Assembly: GCA_903907865.1 (NCBI GenBank)
Contig: CAIVPR010000005.1
Coordinates: forward strand, 17,212 to 81,211
Length of the DNA: 64,000 nucleotides
Reading direction: 5' to 3'
Origin: an uncultured Acidobacteriia bacterium
Lineage (GTDB): Bacteria > Acidobacteriota > Terriglobia > Bryobacterales > Bryobacteraceae
The position numbers and the translations under genes are program-made. A model generated the notes under the pieces. It did not search any database. It was not told the DNA's origin and saw nothing but the letters and a program-made list of their open reading frames with translations. This document shows, one piece after another, positions 16,744 to 24,662 of the stretch. Numbering within the stretch: position 1 is the stretch's first letter; each line of letters starts with the position of its first letter.

Positions 16744-19191
16744 TTATTTCGGCGCATCCCCCAGAACCGCCATCAGCGCCGCCACCTTGACCGGCGACCC
16801 CGTGAAGAGGTCCTTCGGAGTATTCCGGTACCGCAGCATCTGCCGGTATAGCACGTCCTCAAGGCTCGAATTGATGCCCCAACCGGCGAGGTAGCTTAGC
16901 TTCAAGTCGCCGTCGCTGTTGATTGCGGCATCCTTCACGTACGGGGCGAGGTCCTTCGCACTGGCCGTATAGGTCGAGAAGAGGTCGAACAGATTGTTGA
17001 TCTCGATATCGCGCAGCGATTGCCGAACCGTCTCGTGCTCTGGAAGATCGTAGCGTCTTTGGACGGCGTCCAAGTCGATCTTGAGCGGATCGCGTTGCCC
17101 GAAGAACACCATGTCGTACCCCTGGCCGTCGCGCAGGTTGGCCCAGACGCTGCCTTGCGGGAAGGCCTCGAAGAAGGTCTTCAGCTCGCTCTGGATGGTC
17201 GGCACATCGGTTTCGTACAGGGGCACGTACAGGGAGAACATGCCGCCGGGGTTGAGGTGGGCCTTCACGGCGTCGAAGTACTCCTTCGAGTACAAGGCCG
17301 CCGTCCCCTTGACGAACACGTCCAGCGGGTCGGACGCGATGATGTCGTACATGTCGCGCGTCGTCATCAAGTAGTGGCGGGCGTCGTCGAACACGATGCG
17401 GGTTTTTGGATTCAGTGCCACGCGATAGTCCTGGTCGCCGAAGAAGCGCGTCGAGGCGGGCGGAATCACCGGCTCGATCTCGCAGACGGTGATGTGCTCG
17501 ATCCCCGGGTAGCGGGTGAACGTTCCGGCCGAAACGCCCGCGCCGAAGCCCAGGCCCAGCACCGATTTCGGATTCGGATGCAGCAGCGCGGGCAGGTGGC
17601 CCACCATGCGCTGCAGCTTCATGTCGAAGATTTCCGTGGTCGCCTCGACGTGCCCGTTGACGTTCACGTAGATGGTGCCGTTGTTCCACTTCGAGATCGC
17701 GACCGACGAGTTCCGGCCTTCCTTCGTGTACAAGATCTCCGACTGGCCGGTGTTCATGGCCATGCGGCGACCGTAGGCGATGAGTTCGCCGGGAATCGGG
17801 TCGATGTTCCATGCCAGCCACGCCGTTAGGGGGAGGCAGAGGGCGACCGCAATGATCGACAGCGCCGATCTCTTCATGGCCGGAATGATCGCCACGAGGC
17901 CGCTGGCGACCGCCGTGTACAGCATCACCTTTTCGGTGTTCTGCGACCCGATGGCCGGAATCATCCACAGGCTCACCACCAGCGCTCCGACGATGCCGCC
18001 CAGCGTGTTGGCGGCGTAGACGGCTCCGGCGGAACGGCCCGAGTCGGTGCCGGGCTTGGCCACGGCGGCGCAGGCGAACGGGAAGCTGGCACCCCAGAAC
18101 AGCGTCGGGGGCAGGATCGCCCAGATGCAGCGCTTCAGGTCGAGCGCGTACATGTGCCAGGGATCGGGCGTCAGCAGGACATCGTCCTGCCAGTACGGCA
18201 GTCCGTGGATGATCTGGTAGGCTGTCCAGACCATGCCGATGGCGAGCAGTATTTGCGACCAGCCCAGCGCCGACTGTGGTTTCACGCGCCGCAGCAACGC
18301 GGACCCGGCGGCGGAACCGATCGCGAGGCCGGTCAGGAACACCGCCAGAATCACCGAGAAGACGTAAACCGTCGCCAGCAGCAGCATTCCGAGCAAGCGT
18401 GTCCAGACGACTTCGGCCCCGAGGGCGGTGGCACCGGAAAGCGCGATGGTCAGGTAGACGGGCCAGTTGGAGGAAAACTCCGACGCCGTCGAAGGGGCGG
18501 TGTCGGCGGACGGCGCGTTGTCCGCCACAGGAATCGAATCCGCCAGGAAATAGCTCAGCGCGGCGACCAGCAGGTTCAAGCCCGCCGCCACGAACGCCGC
18601 CGTGTTCATGTTGAACACCCGCAACAGGTAGAAGCCCGCCGTCAGGCAACCGACGACGGCACCGAGAGTGTTGGCACCGTAGAGGAAGCCCCACCAATCG
18701 ACGCCTTGGCCGCGTTCACCGGTCTTGACGACGCGCACGATGGAGGGCAGCGACGCGCCCATCAGCATCGTGGGGACGAACATGCAAATTGCGGCGAGCA
18801 GGCCGCGCAACAGCATGCCGCCCAAGCCGGTCGCGGCTCCGACGTAGTAAACGCGGCTCAGGGACGGGATCAGGAGTTGGACGAGGATCGCGAAAACCGC
18901 GATGCCAGCCTCAAGGCCGGCGTAGACCTTCAGCGGATGCGTCGCCCAGTTGCGGCGTGGCAACCAGAGGCTGCCGACGCACAGGCCGCCCATGTAGGTA
19001 GCCAAAAGGATGCCGAGCGAAACCGACGTCGAGCCGATCGCGAGTTGCAGGCTCTGGTACCAAACGACCTCATAAATAAGGGCGGAACAGCCGCTGGCGG
19101 CGAAAAGGAAGAGCAGTGCCGGGAGGTACGACGGCGTCTTCGAGGGTAGGGATTCTGCGGTCTGGGGGATAGCCTGGGGGGCGGAACTCAA
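16744..19191 (-). CDS. Membrane-bound fused spermidine-synthase-like protein
   Basis: An 815-residue protein with roughly 12-14 hydrophobic segments in residues 20-480 (starting FLFAASGCSALIYEVVWYQ) and a C-terminal SpeE-like Rossmann domain (about 500-730). The SAM/decarboxy-SAM site VLGLGFGAGVSAG, the acidic FDDARHYL and IIASDPLD are retained. In this family the polyamine-synthase chemistry has not been established for the membrane-fused forms, so the function is open. The start is TTG, chosen because GGAG lies six to seven bases upstream. It is first in a same-strand run with the TetR, SDR and protease genes (gap to TetR 32 bases). Confidence 0.86.
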   Translation of the reverse strand: MSSAPQAIPQTAESLPSKTPSYLPALLFLFAASGCSALIYEVVWYQSLQLAIGSTSVSLGILLATYMGGLCVGSLWLPRRNWATHPLKVYAGLEAGIAVFAILVQLLIPSLSRVYYVGAATGLGGMLLRGLLAAICMFVPTMLMGASLPSIVRVVKTGERGQGVDWWGFLYGANTLGAVVGCLTAGFYLLRVFNMNTAAFVAAGLNLLVAALSYFLADSIPVADNAPSADTAPSTASEFSSNWPVYLTIALSGATALGAEVVWTRLLGMLLLATVYVFSVILAVFLTGLAIGSAAGSALLRRVKPQSALGWSQILLAIGMVWTAYQIIHGLPYWQDDVLLTPDPWHMYALDLKRCIWAILPPTLFWGASFPFACAAVAKPGTDSGRSAGAVYAANTLGGIVGALVVSLWMIPAIGSQNTEKVMLYTAVASGLVAIIPAMKRSALSIIAVALCLPLTAWLAWNIDPIPGELIAYGRRMAMNTGQSEILYTKEGRNSSVAISKWNNGTIYVNVNGHVEATTEIFDMKLQRMVGHLPALLHPNPKSVLGLGFGAGVSAGTFTRYPGIEHITVCEIEPVIPPASTRFFGDQDYRVALNPKTRIVFDDARHYLMTTRDMYDIIASDPLDVFVKGTAALYSKEYFDAVKAHLNPGGMFSLYVPLYETDVPTIQSELKTFFEAFPQGSVWANLRDGQGYDMVFFGQRDPLKIDLDAVQRRYDLPEHETVRQSLRDIEINNLFDLFSTYTASAKDLAPYVKDAAINSDGDLKLSYLAGWGINSSLEDVLYRQMLRYRNTPKDLFTGSPVKVAALMAVLGDAPK

Positions 19192-19255
19192 TTGGGTCTC
19201 CGAACCGTGTAGAGTATCACGCGGTCGGGCCAGCGCGCTGTAAACAATCGTGATC

Positions 19256-19276
19256 GGGGCGGAGAAGCTCCGCCCC
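19256..19276 (-). terminator. Hairpin downstream of the cytochrome c gene
   Basis: GGGGCGGAG and CTCCGCCCC form a perfect nine-pair stem with a three-base loop, 14 bases after the stop of the minus-strand cytochrome c gene. The T-run after it on that strand is weak, so this is a probable but not typical intrinsic terminator. Confidence 0.5.
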
Positions 19277-19290
19277 GGGCGTCTTGAACG

Positions 19291-19728
19291 CTATTTTTCC
19301 TGGATCTTTTCGATGTATTCGCGCAGGTTGCGCACCCGCAAATCCACCACTTCCGGGCTCTGGCTGACCGACCGGAAGATGTCGCCCCACATGGGCATAT
19401 CTCGCGATCCGTGCGCGGCGGGGGCAGTGTCACCCCTGATGAACGCTTGGATTTCGAGCAGCGGAAACTTGCCGTGGTTCTTCTTGGTGAGCAGCGTGAG
19501 GTCCGCCGGGGCCTTTTTGAGGGCCGATGCCGCCGGACCGGTGCCTTTCGCGTCGTTGCCGTGGCACGGTGCGCAGTAGGCTTTGAACATCTCCTGTCCC
19601 GAGCCTGGGTTGGTGTATTCGATCGAGACCTTCTTGATTTTGGTTTGTCCCTCTTGGCTGTAACAGACGGCCGAGAGGGTTAGCAGCGCCGTGGTTGGTA
19701 GCAACAACTTTGCGAGTTGAATCCGCAT
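19291..19728 (-). CDS. Secreted mono-haem cytochrome c
   Basis: A 145-residue exported cytochrome. Signal peptide about 1-25 (MRIQLAKLLLPTTALLTLSA), one haem site CAPCHGNDAKGTGPA, and MPMWGDIF, whose Met is the probable sixth ligand. This layout is typical of class I cytochromes. The start was set at 19728 because AAAGGAG lies eight bases upstream and the signal peptide begins there, while the longer frame to 19872 overlaps the next gene. It lies 55 bases after the stop of another haem-type protein on the same strand, so the two are probably co-transcribed. Confidence 0.87.
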   Translation of the reverse strand: MRIQLAKLLLPTTALLTLSAVCYSQEGQTKIKKVSIEYTNPGSGQEMFKAYCAPCHGNDAKGTGPAASALKKAPADLTLLTKKNHGKFPLLEIQAFIRGDTAPAAHGSRDMPMWGDIFRSVSQSPEVVDLRVRNLREYIEKIQEK

Positions 19729-19783
19729 GTGGCGAAGCTCCTTTCGAGCGGGACCGAGGGCAATCGGGATGCCAGCCCGCAGC

Positions 19784-20980
19784 CTACGGGCGGAAATAGG
19801 CGGGAAGTCCCGGTTTCGTCGCCGCGAGGATCTCCAGAATCGCGCGCCGGTCGTCCGCCGAAAGCCTCCCATAGCCTGCCAACGGCCCGGTAACGTTCAG
19901 AATCTCCCAAATCCGCCGGTAGACGGCCTGTTTCGGCTCGTCCGGCAGGGCGTCGAACGACTCGGAATAGATCAGGTACGAGCACGGATACCGGAAGAGC
20001 CGGTGGTCAAGGTCCATCTGGCGCAACGACCGTCCGCGCCCGTCGGCGGGGCCCCGTGCCTCAAATTCTGCGCGAAATGGCGACGTCCCTGCAACGGGAT
20101 AGCGCAACTGCGCCTCGTCCGCGAAGAGCATGTAGCGGACGACGGACTCGACGGTGTCCTTCCATTCGGTCCGCCCGAGCCGGAATTCGTACCCGAGCCG
20201 GGTGATCAGGTTGTGCAGTTGAACTTGGTGGTTGAGGACGAGGAGGGCAACGAGGTCGCTGGATGGCACGGGATACTGGGCTGCGTTGACCCGCCCCTTG
20301 AGGTCGACAACGTTGGCGCCCCGTTCGACATCGACTTTGCCGGACCCGTTGGCGAAGACGTTGCCAAGGTGGCGCTCGGCGCCGTGGGTTCCGGTCACGT
20401 ACCAGCCTCCCCACCTCTGGACGATTGGGCTGTGGTGGTCGGTCAGGTATGACCCGGATTCCACCATCGGCTCGCCCGCCGCGTTGGCATGGACGGACCT
20501 TGTGAGGAAGCCCGGCACGTACGAGGTGTTGACCGTGAAGTGGCAGTTCAAGCACTCGGCATTGCGGCGGAGAAGCCTTGGCTGCGCGGCCTTCTTCTGT
20601 TCCAGGGTGTAGAAGACCGCCCCCAGAGTCGGGTCGACCGCAGCCAATTCGATCAGGCCGCCCCGCACCATGGCGACATAGACATCGTCGGCAAAGTAGA
20701 TGGCGCGTGGATGTTCGGGGGAAATCTTCGCCACCTGGAGGCTGGTCTTGGAGAAGACCAGCGCCTGCGATGACACGGGCACCTTGAGTTCGCGGAGAAC
20801 CGACTCAAGGTAGCCCCACTTCTCACCGAATTCGAGCTTCGCGGTACCGTCCGCAAGGCGTCGGTCGAGGTCCGCGACGAGGTCACGGGGCGCGGCCTCG
20901 TAGTAGCGGATTCGCGGATCGTCCAAGCGCGGGACGAAGGTCGGGACCGCCAGGAGAAGTAGGGCCGCCGCAGTTCTCAT
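19784..20980 (-). CDS. Exported protein with a single CxxCH haem site
   Basis: A 398-residue protein with a signal peptide (MRTAAALLLLAVPTFV) and one haem-type motif, CLNCH, near residue 145, within a large domain that I cannot assign to a named family. Similar proteins occur beside cytochromes in Acidobacteria and Planctomycetes. The conserved-looking parts are FADDVYVAMVRGG, YLTDHHSPIVQRWGGWYVTG, in the C-terminal half GYEFRLGRTEWKDTVESVV, and YLIYSESFDALP. Haem attachment is inferred from the motif and the export signal. It is divergent from the nine-haem protein and upstream of the small cytochrome c, so a shared electron-transfer role is plausible. Confidence 0.75.
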   Translation of the reverse strand: MRTAAALLLLAVPTFVPRLDDPRIRYYEAAPRDLVADLDRRLADGTAKLEFGEKWGYLESVLRELKVPVSSQALVFSKTSLQVAKISPEHPRAIYFADDVYVAMVRGGLIELAAVDPTLGAVFYTLEQKKAAQPRLLRRNAECLNCHFTVNTSYVPGFLTRSVHANAAGEPMVESGSYLTDHHSPIVQRWGGWYVTGTHGAERHLGNVFANGSGKVDVERGANVVDLKGRVNAAQYPVPSSDLVALLVLNHQVQLHNLITRLGYEFRLGRTEWKDTVESVVRYMLFADEAQLRYPVAGTSPFRAEFEARGPADGRGRSLRQMDLDHRLFRYPCSYLIYSESFDALPDEPKQAVYRRIWEILNVTGPLAGYGRLSADDRRAILEILAATKPGLPAYFRP

Positions 20981-21016
20981 ACTTCCAGTAAAACCGCAAG
21001 GCAGGTACCATTCCAG

Positions 21017-21057
21017 TGCGAGGCTGGAGGCTGGCCCGTGCGAGGGCTGGAGGCTGG
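21017..21057. repeat. Short imperfect tandem repeat
   Basis: GTGCGAGGCTGGAGGCTGG (21017-21035) is followed at 21038-21057 by a second copy with one extra G. It lies in the 151-base gap between two divergent haem-protein genes, where it could affect either promoter. Nothing else is recognised in the gap. Confidence 0.55.
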
Positions 21058-21131
21058 GCGGGATTCGAGGGAAACCGAGCCCGTGAATGGCACGTCACTT
21101 GCCCATAGATTTCTCGCGAAACATTTCCAAC

Positions 21132-22757
21132 ATGATGACTAAGAACGTGTTTTCAGCCCGTGGATTCATGGCCGCTTCAGCATTCTTGCTGTGCGCCGCG
21201 CAACTCCCGGCCGCCACCAGTTGGACCGTGCTTGGCTGGACCGAGTACGGGGTCAATCCGATGGAGCGGGGCTATTCCGTCTTCGCCATCTATCCGCCTT
21301 CGGTGACGCTACACGCCCAGGTGATCGACGCGACCGGCAAGCTGGTCAAGTCGGGCAGCGGCATCCAAGTGACCTACGAGGCCTTGGCGGATCCCTCGGG
21401 CAGCACGAATTCCACCTCCGTCGGGAAGACCGATTTCTGGTCCTTCGCGTCGCTATTCGGAGGCACGAAAACGCCGGACACCGGGCTGACGGGAAATCCG
21501 ATGCCCGGCACGACGCCGCGCCAGATGCAGTTCGACGGGGCCATGAACCGGTTCACCGCGGACGCGGTGCCGCTGACCCCGTACGACGACAAGTGGAACC
21601 TCAACTACTACCCCTTGTTCCGGATCGTGGCGCGGGACTCGACCGGCGCTGTCGTCGGCAGTTCACGGGTGGCGGTTCCGGTTTCCAACGAAGTGGAATG
21701 CCGGGGCTGCCATGCCTCCGGCGCGAATGACGCCGCGCAGCCGACCATCGGCTGGGCCAACGATCCCGACCCCAACCGCGACTTCAAGCTCAACATCCTC
21801 GCCGTGCACGACGTGAAGAACCGGCGCAATCCGGCGATGGCCGGCATGCTGGCCGCCGTCAACTATTCGGCGGACGGGCTGCTCGCGACAGTGCAGGGCG
21901 GGACTCCGATCCGATGCGATGTCTGCCATGCCTCGAACCGCCTCGGTTCGGCAGGGCAGCCGGGCGCGGTCCAGTTGACGACGGCCATGCACGGGCACCA
22001 TGCGCCGTTGACGGATCCCAAGACGAACGACACGCTCGACAATTCCACCAACCGGACGGCCTGCTACAACTGCCATCCAGGCAGCGCAACGCATGGGCTG
22101 CGCGGCGCGATGGGGCATTCGGTCGACGTCGGCGGCTCGGTCCAGATCCAATGCCAGAACTGCCACGGGAACTTGAGCGCGTTGGCGAATCCGGCCCGCC
22201 AGGGATATCAGGATCTGCCGAACTGCCAAGCCTGCCATACGACCGCGGCTCCCTACCGCCAGACGTCGGCGTTGGACGCCTCGGGAAACCTGCGGAGCGC
22301 TTCCGACAGGACGTTTGCCACGTCGACCGGCCTGTTCAGCGCCTCGATCGGCCACGGCGGGTTGCAGTGCTCGGCCTGCCACGGACCCACCCATGGCGAG
22401 AATCCCAGCCTGATCGCCAATGAAAACCTGCAGAGCGCGGACGTTCAAGGGGCTTCGGGCGTGATTGGAGACTGCACGGCATGCCATAAGAGCGGCGTGA
22501 GTTCGACCAATGGCGGCCCGCACGGGATGCACACGGTGGGGACGAATTGGGTGTCCCAGCATCAAAGTGTGGCCCGGAATTCCACACCTTGCCAGACCTG
22601 CCATAGCGGCACCTACCAGGGCTCGGTGCTTTCACGCGCCACGGTTAGCCGCAGTCTGAGCACGGAAGTCGGGAACGTCGCGATGTTCCCCGGGTTTGTG
22701 GTGGGCTGCTATACCTGCCACCAAGGTCCGGGGGGGGAACGGCAGGTCGGCCTCTAG
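21132..22757 (+). CDS. Nine-haem exported cytochrome, reading frame broken at its 3' end
   Basis: The 541-residue open part of a multihaem c-type cytochrome. The signal peptide is MTKNVFSARGFMAASAFLLC with a preceding Met. Nine CxxCH sites follow: CRGCH, CDVCH, CYNCH, CQNCH, CQACH, CSACH, CTACH, CQTCH and CYTCH. The frame then meets a run of eight G (22730-22737) and stops 20 bases later. With seven G it continues directly into the downstream frame, giving an 864-residue protein ending in Ig-like and TIGR03437 domains. The start is one of two adjacent ATGs at 21132/21135 and lacks a good Shine-Dalgarno. Likely role: periplasmic or surface electron transfer, by family. Confidence 0.85.
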   Translation: MMTKNVFSARGFMAASAFLLCAAQLPAATSWTVLGWTEYGVNPMERGYSVFAIYPPSVTLHAQVIDATGKLVKSGSGIQVTYEALADPSGSTNSTSVGKTDFWSFASLFGGTKTPDTGLTGNPMPGTTPRQMQFDGAMNRFTADAVPLTPYDDKWNLNYYPLFRIVARDSTGAVVGSSRVAVPVSNEVECRGCHASGANDAAQPTIGWANDPDPNRDFKLNILAVHDVKNRRNPAMAGMLAAVNYSADGLLATVQGGTPIRCDVCHASNRLGSAGQPGAVQLTTAMHGHHAPLTDPKTNDTLDNSTNRTACYNCHPGSATHGLRGAMGHSVDVGGSVQIQCQNCHGNLSALANPARQGYQDLPNCQACHTTAAPYRQTSALDASGNLRSASDRTFATSTGLFSASIGHGGLQCSACHGPTHGENPSLIANENLQSADVQGASGVIGDCTACHKSGVSSTNGGPHGMHTVGTNWVSQHQSVARNSTPCQTCHSGTYQGSVLSRATVSRSLSTEVGNVAMFPGFVVGCYTCHQGPGGERQVGL

Positions 22758-23727
22758 CGCGACGATGTCAAACCTGAATTCCAACGCGACCACCGGTCAA
22801 TCGGCCACGATCCCGATCAGCGTCCCGAGCGGTTCCACGCTGCGGGTGGTGCGGCAGCCGGTCAACGGCTCCGTACACGTGTCCGGGAACAGCTTGGTTT
22901 ACCAGTCCGATCCGACCTTTGAAGGCACCGACCAAGTGACCTTCGCGGCCATGAGCAACGCGGCAAAGGATTCGACGTCAGCTGTAGCGTCCGTACGGGT
23001 GACCTCGCCGACGCGGCCTTCGCTGACTACGGCAGGCGTCACGAGCGCGGCAACCTACCAAGCCCCGTTGGCACCGGGGACCATCGCGGTGCTCCAAGGC
23101 AAGGGCTTGGGGCCGTCGCCGCTCAAGACGTTCGAGTTGAACTCGGGCGGCTTCATCGAGAAGTCGACCGGGTCGGCGCGGGTGCTGTTCGACGGGGTTC
23201 CGGCGCCCGTGATCTACGCTTCCGACGCCGCCACGGCCGCCATCGTGCCGTACGGCGTCGCGGGACAAACCTCGACCAACGTGGTCGTCCAGTACAACGG
23301 CATTTCCTCCACGGCTGTGCAGGTGCCTCTGGCTGCGACGGCTCCGGGCGTTTTCACGGCGGATTCGTCGGGCACGGGCAATGCGGCGGCTGTCAACCAG
23401 GACGGAACGTTGAATTCGGCGTCGAACCCGGTCCCGCGCGGCAGCATTGTGACCCTGTTCTTGACCGGCGATGGTGTCGAATCGCCCATTCCGCCGGACG
23501 GCAAGCTCAGTACGGCCCCGTACCCGGCGACGATGGCGCGCGTCACGGTGACGATCGGCGGTAAGACGGCGGCGGTGGCCTACGCGGGCTCTGCGCCGAC
23601 TGCGGTGGCGGGCCTAATGCAGGTGAATGTGACCGTGCCTGCGGATGCCCCGACGGGCGCGGTGCCCGTGGTGGTTTCGTGCGACGGCGCTCCGAGCCAG
23701 GGTGGAATCGTGATCCAGGTGAAGTAG
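22738..23727 (+). pseudogene. Out-of-frame 3' part of the nine-haem protein: Ig-like plus TIGR03437
   Basis: This open stretch is in frame +1 relative to the cytochrome gene and joins it if one G of the G8 run is dropped. It encodes a linker and an Ig/cadherin-like domain (SGSTLRVVRQPVNGSVHVSG, FEGTDQVTFAA), then a TIGR03437 domain (TTAGVTSAATYQAPLAPGTI to VPADAPTGAVPVVV). The only internal ATG, at 22764, has no Shine-Dalgarno, and there is no signal peptide in this part, so independent translation of a surface domain makes little sense. It is either a broken gene, a slippage-controlled one, or a base-call error in a homopolymer. Labelled pseudogene only to mark the broken frame. Confidence 0.7.
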
Positions 23728-23782
23728 GCAGCAGGCAACGCGCCCACTGCAATCTAAAATTTCAGTTGCGCGCCGTTGGATG

Positions 23783-23788
23783 TATAAT
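23783..23788 (+). promoter_or_regulatory. TATAAT -10 box with the start codon eight bases downstream
   Basis: A consensus TATAAT lies at 23783-23788 and the ATG of the NHL gene is at 23797, so transcription should start at or within a base or two of the ATG. The AAGGAG that precedes the ATG is directly adjacent, too close to act as a ribosome-binding site. No convincing -35 hexamer is seen. Confidence 0.5.
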
Positions 23789-23796
23789 CCAAGGAG

Positions 23797-24660
23797 ATGA
23801 AGCACCTCCGCATCCCCTGCCTGCTCCTTGCCACCGCCTCATTGTCCGCCGCCGCCCCCGGCGCGCCGTGGACGTCCGCCGGATTCCTCAACATCCCGGC
23901 ATCCGCGGAGGTGGGCGCGATGTCATCGGTCGCCGTGGACCGCGCGCACGGCTTCATCTACGTCCTGCACCGGGGCGGCACGCCGCTGCTGCAGTTCGAC
24001 GCCAAGGGGAAATATCTGAACGGGTGGGGCCAAGGGCTGTTCAAGGTTCCGCACGGCATGCGCGTCGACAAGGCGGGCGACCTCTGGATCACCGACAACG
24101 GGGCGCATACCGTGACCAAGTATTCGCCATCGGGCAAAGTGCTGATCGCCCTTACCGAGGAAAACGGAACCCCGCTGCGCGCCCCCGACGACTTGGTCAT
24201 TGCCTCCAACGGCGACCTCTACATCGCCGACAGCGGCAACGGGCGCATCGTCCACACCAGCGCCCAAGGCAAATTCATCGCCCAGTTTGGAGCCAAGGGC
24301 AAGGGCAAAGGGGAGTTCACCCTTCCCCACGGACTCGCCATCGACCCGCAGGACCGCATCTATGTCGCCGACCGGGGCAACAACCGCGTCGAATCCTTTT
24401 CGCCCGCCGGTGAATTCCTCGCCGAGTGGAACGGCTTCGGCAACCCGTTCGGCCTGCTGGCATGGAAGGGCGAGATCTTTGTTTCCGAGGGCGAGAAGCA
24501 CCAGATCATCGAATTGAGTTCCAAGGGCGAAATCCTGCGCACCTGGGGTACGCCGGAACTGCTGAAGCTCCCGCATCTGATGGACTACGGCAGCGACGGC
24601 ACGTTCTACGTCACCGAAGTGGACGGCAAACGGGTCCAAATGTTCCGGGAGGGGAAGTAG
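23797..24660 (+). CDS. Secreted NHL-repeat beta-propeller protein
   Basis: A 287-residue exported protein, first gene of the six-gene 23.8-33.7 kb unit. Signal peptide 1-21, then five or six NHL/SGL-type blades, visible as repeats of the form GWGQGLFKVPHGMRVDKAG, NGTPLRAPDDLVIASNGD, GEFTLPHGLAIDPQDRIYV, DRGNNRVESFSPAGEFLA and LKLPHLMDYGSDGTFYV. NHL propellers in secreted proteins usually bind ligands or partners; some are lyases or lactonases, but no catalytic set is evident here. The next gene starts two bases after its stop, so translation is coupled. The ATG follows a TATAAT by eight bases (see promoter entry). Confidence 0.88.
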   Translation: MKHLRIPCLLLATASLSAAAPGAPWTSAGFLNIPASAEVGAMSSVAVDRAHGFIYVLHRGGTPLLQFDAKGKYLNGWGQGLFKVPHGMRVDKAGDLWITDNGAHTVTKYSPSGKVLIALTEENGTPLRAPDDLVIASNGDLYIADSGNGRIVHTSAQGKFIAQFGAKGKGKGEFTLPHGLAIDPQDRIYVADRGNNRVESFSPAGEFLAEWNGFGNPFGLLAWKGEIFVSEGEKHQIIELSSKGEILRTWGTPELLKLPHLMDYGSDGTFYVTEVDGKRVQMFREGK

Positions 24661-24662
24661 CG

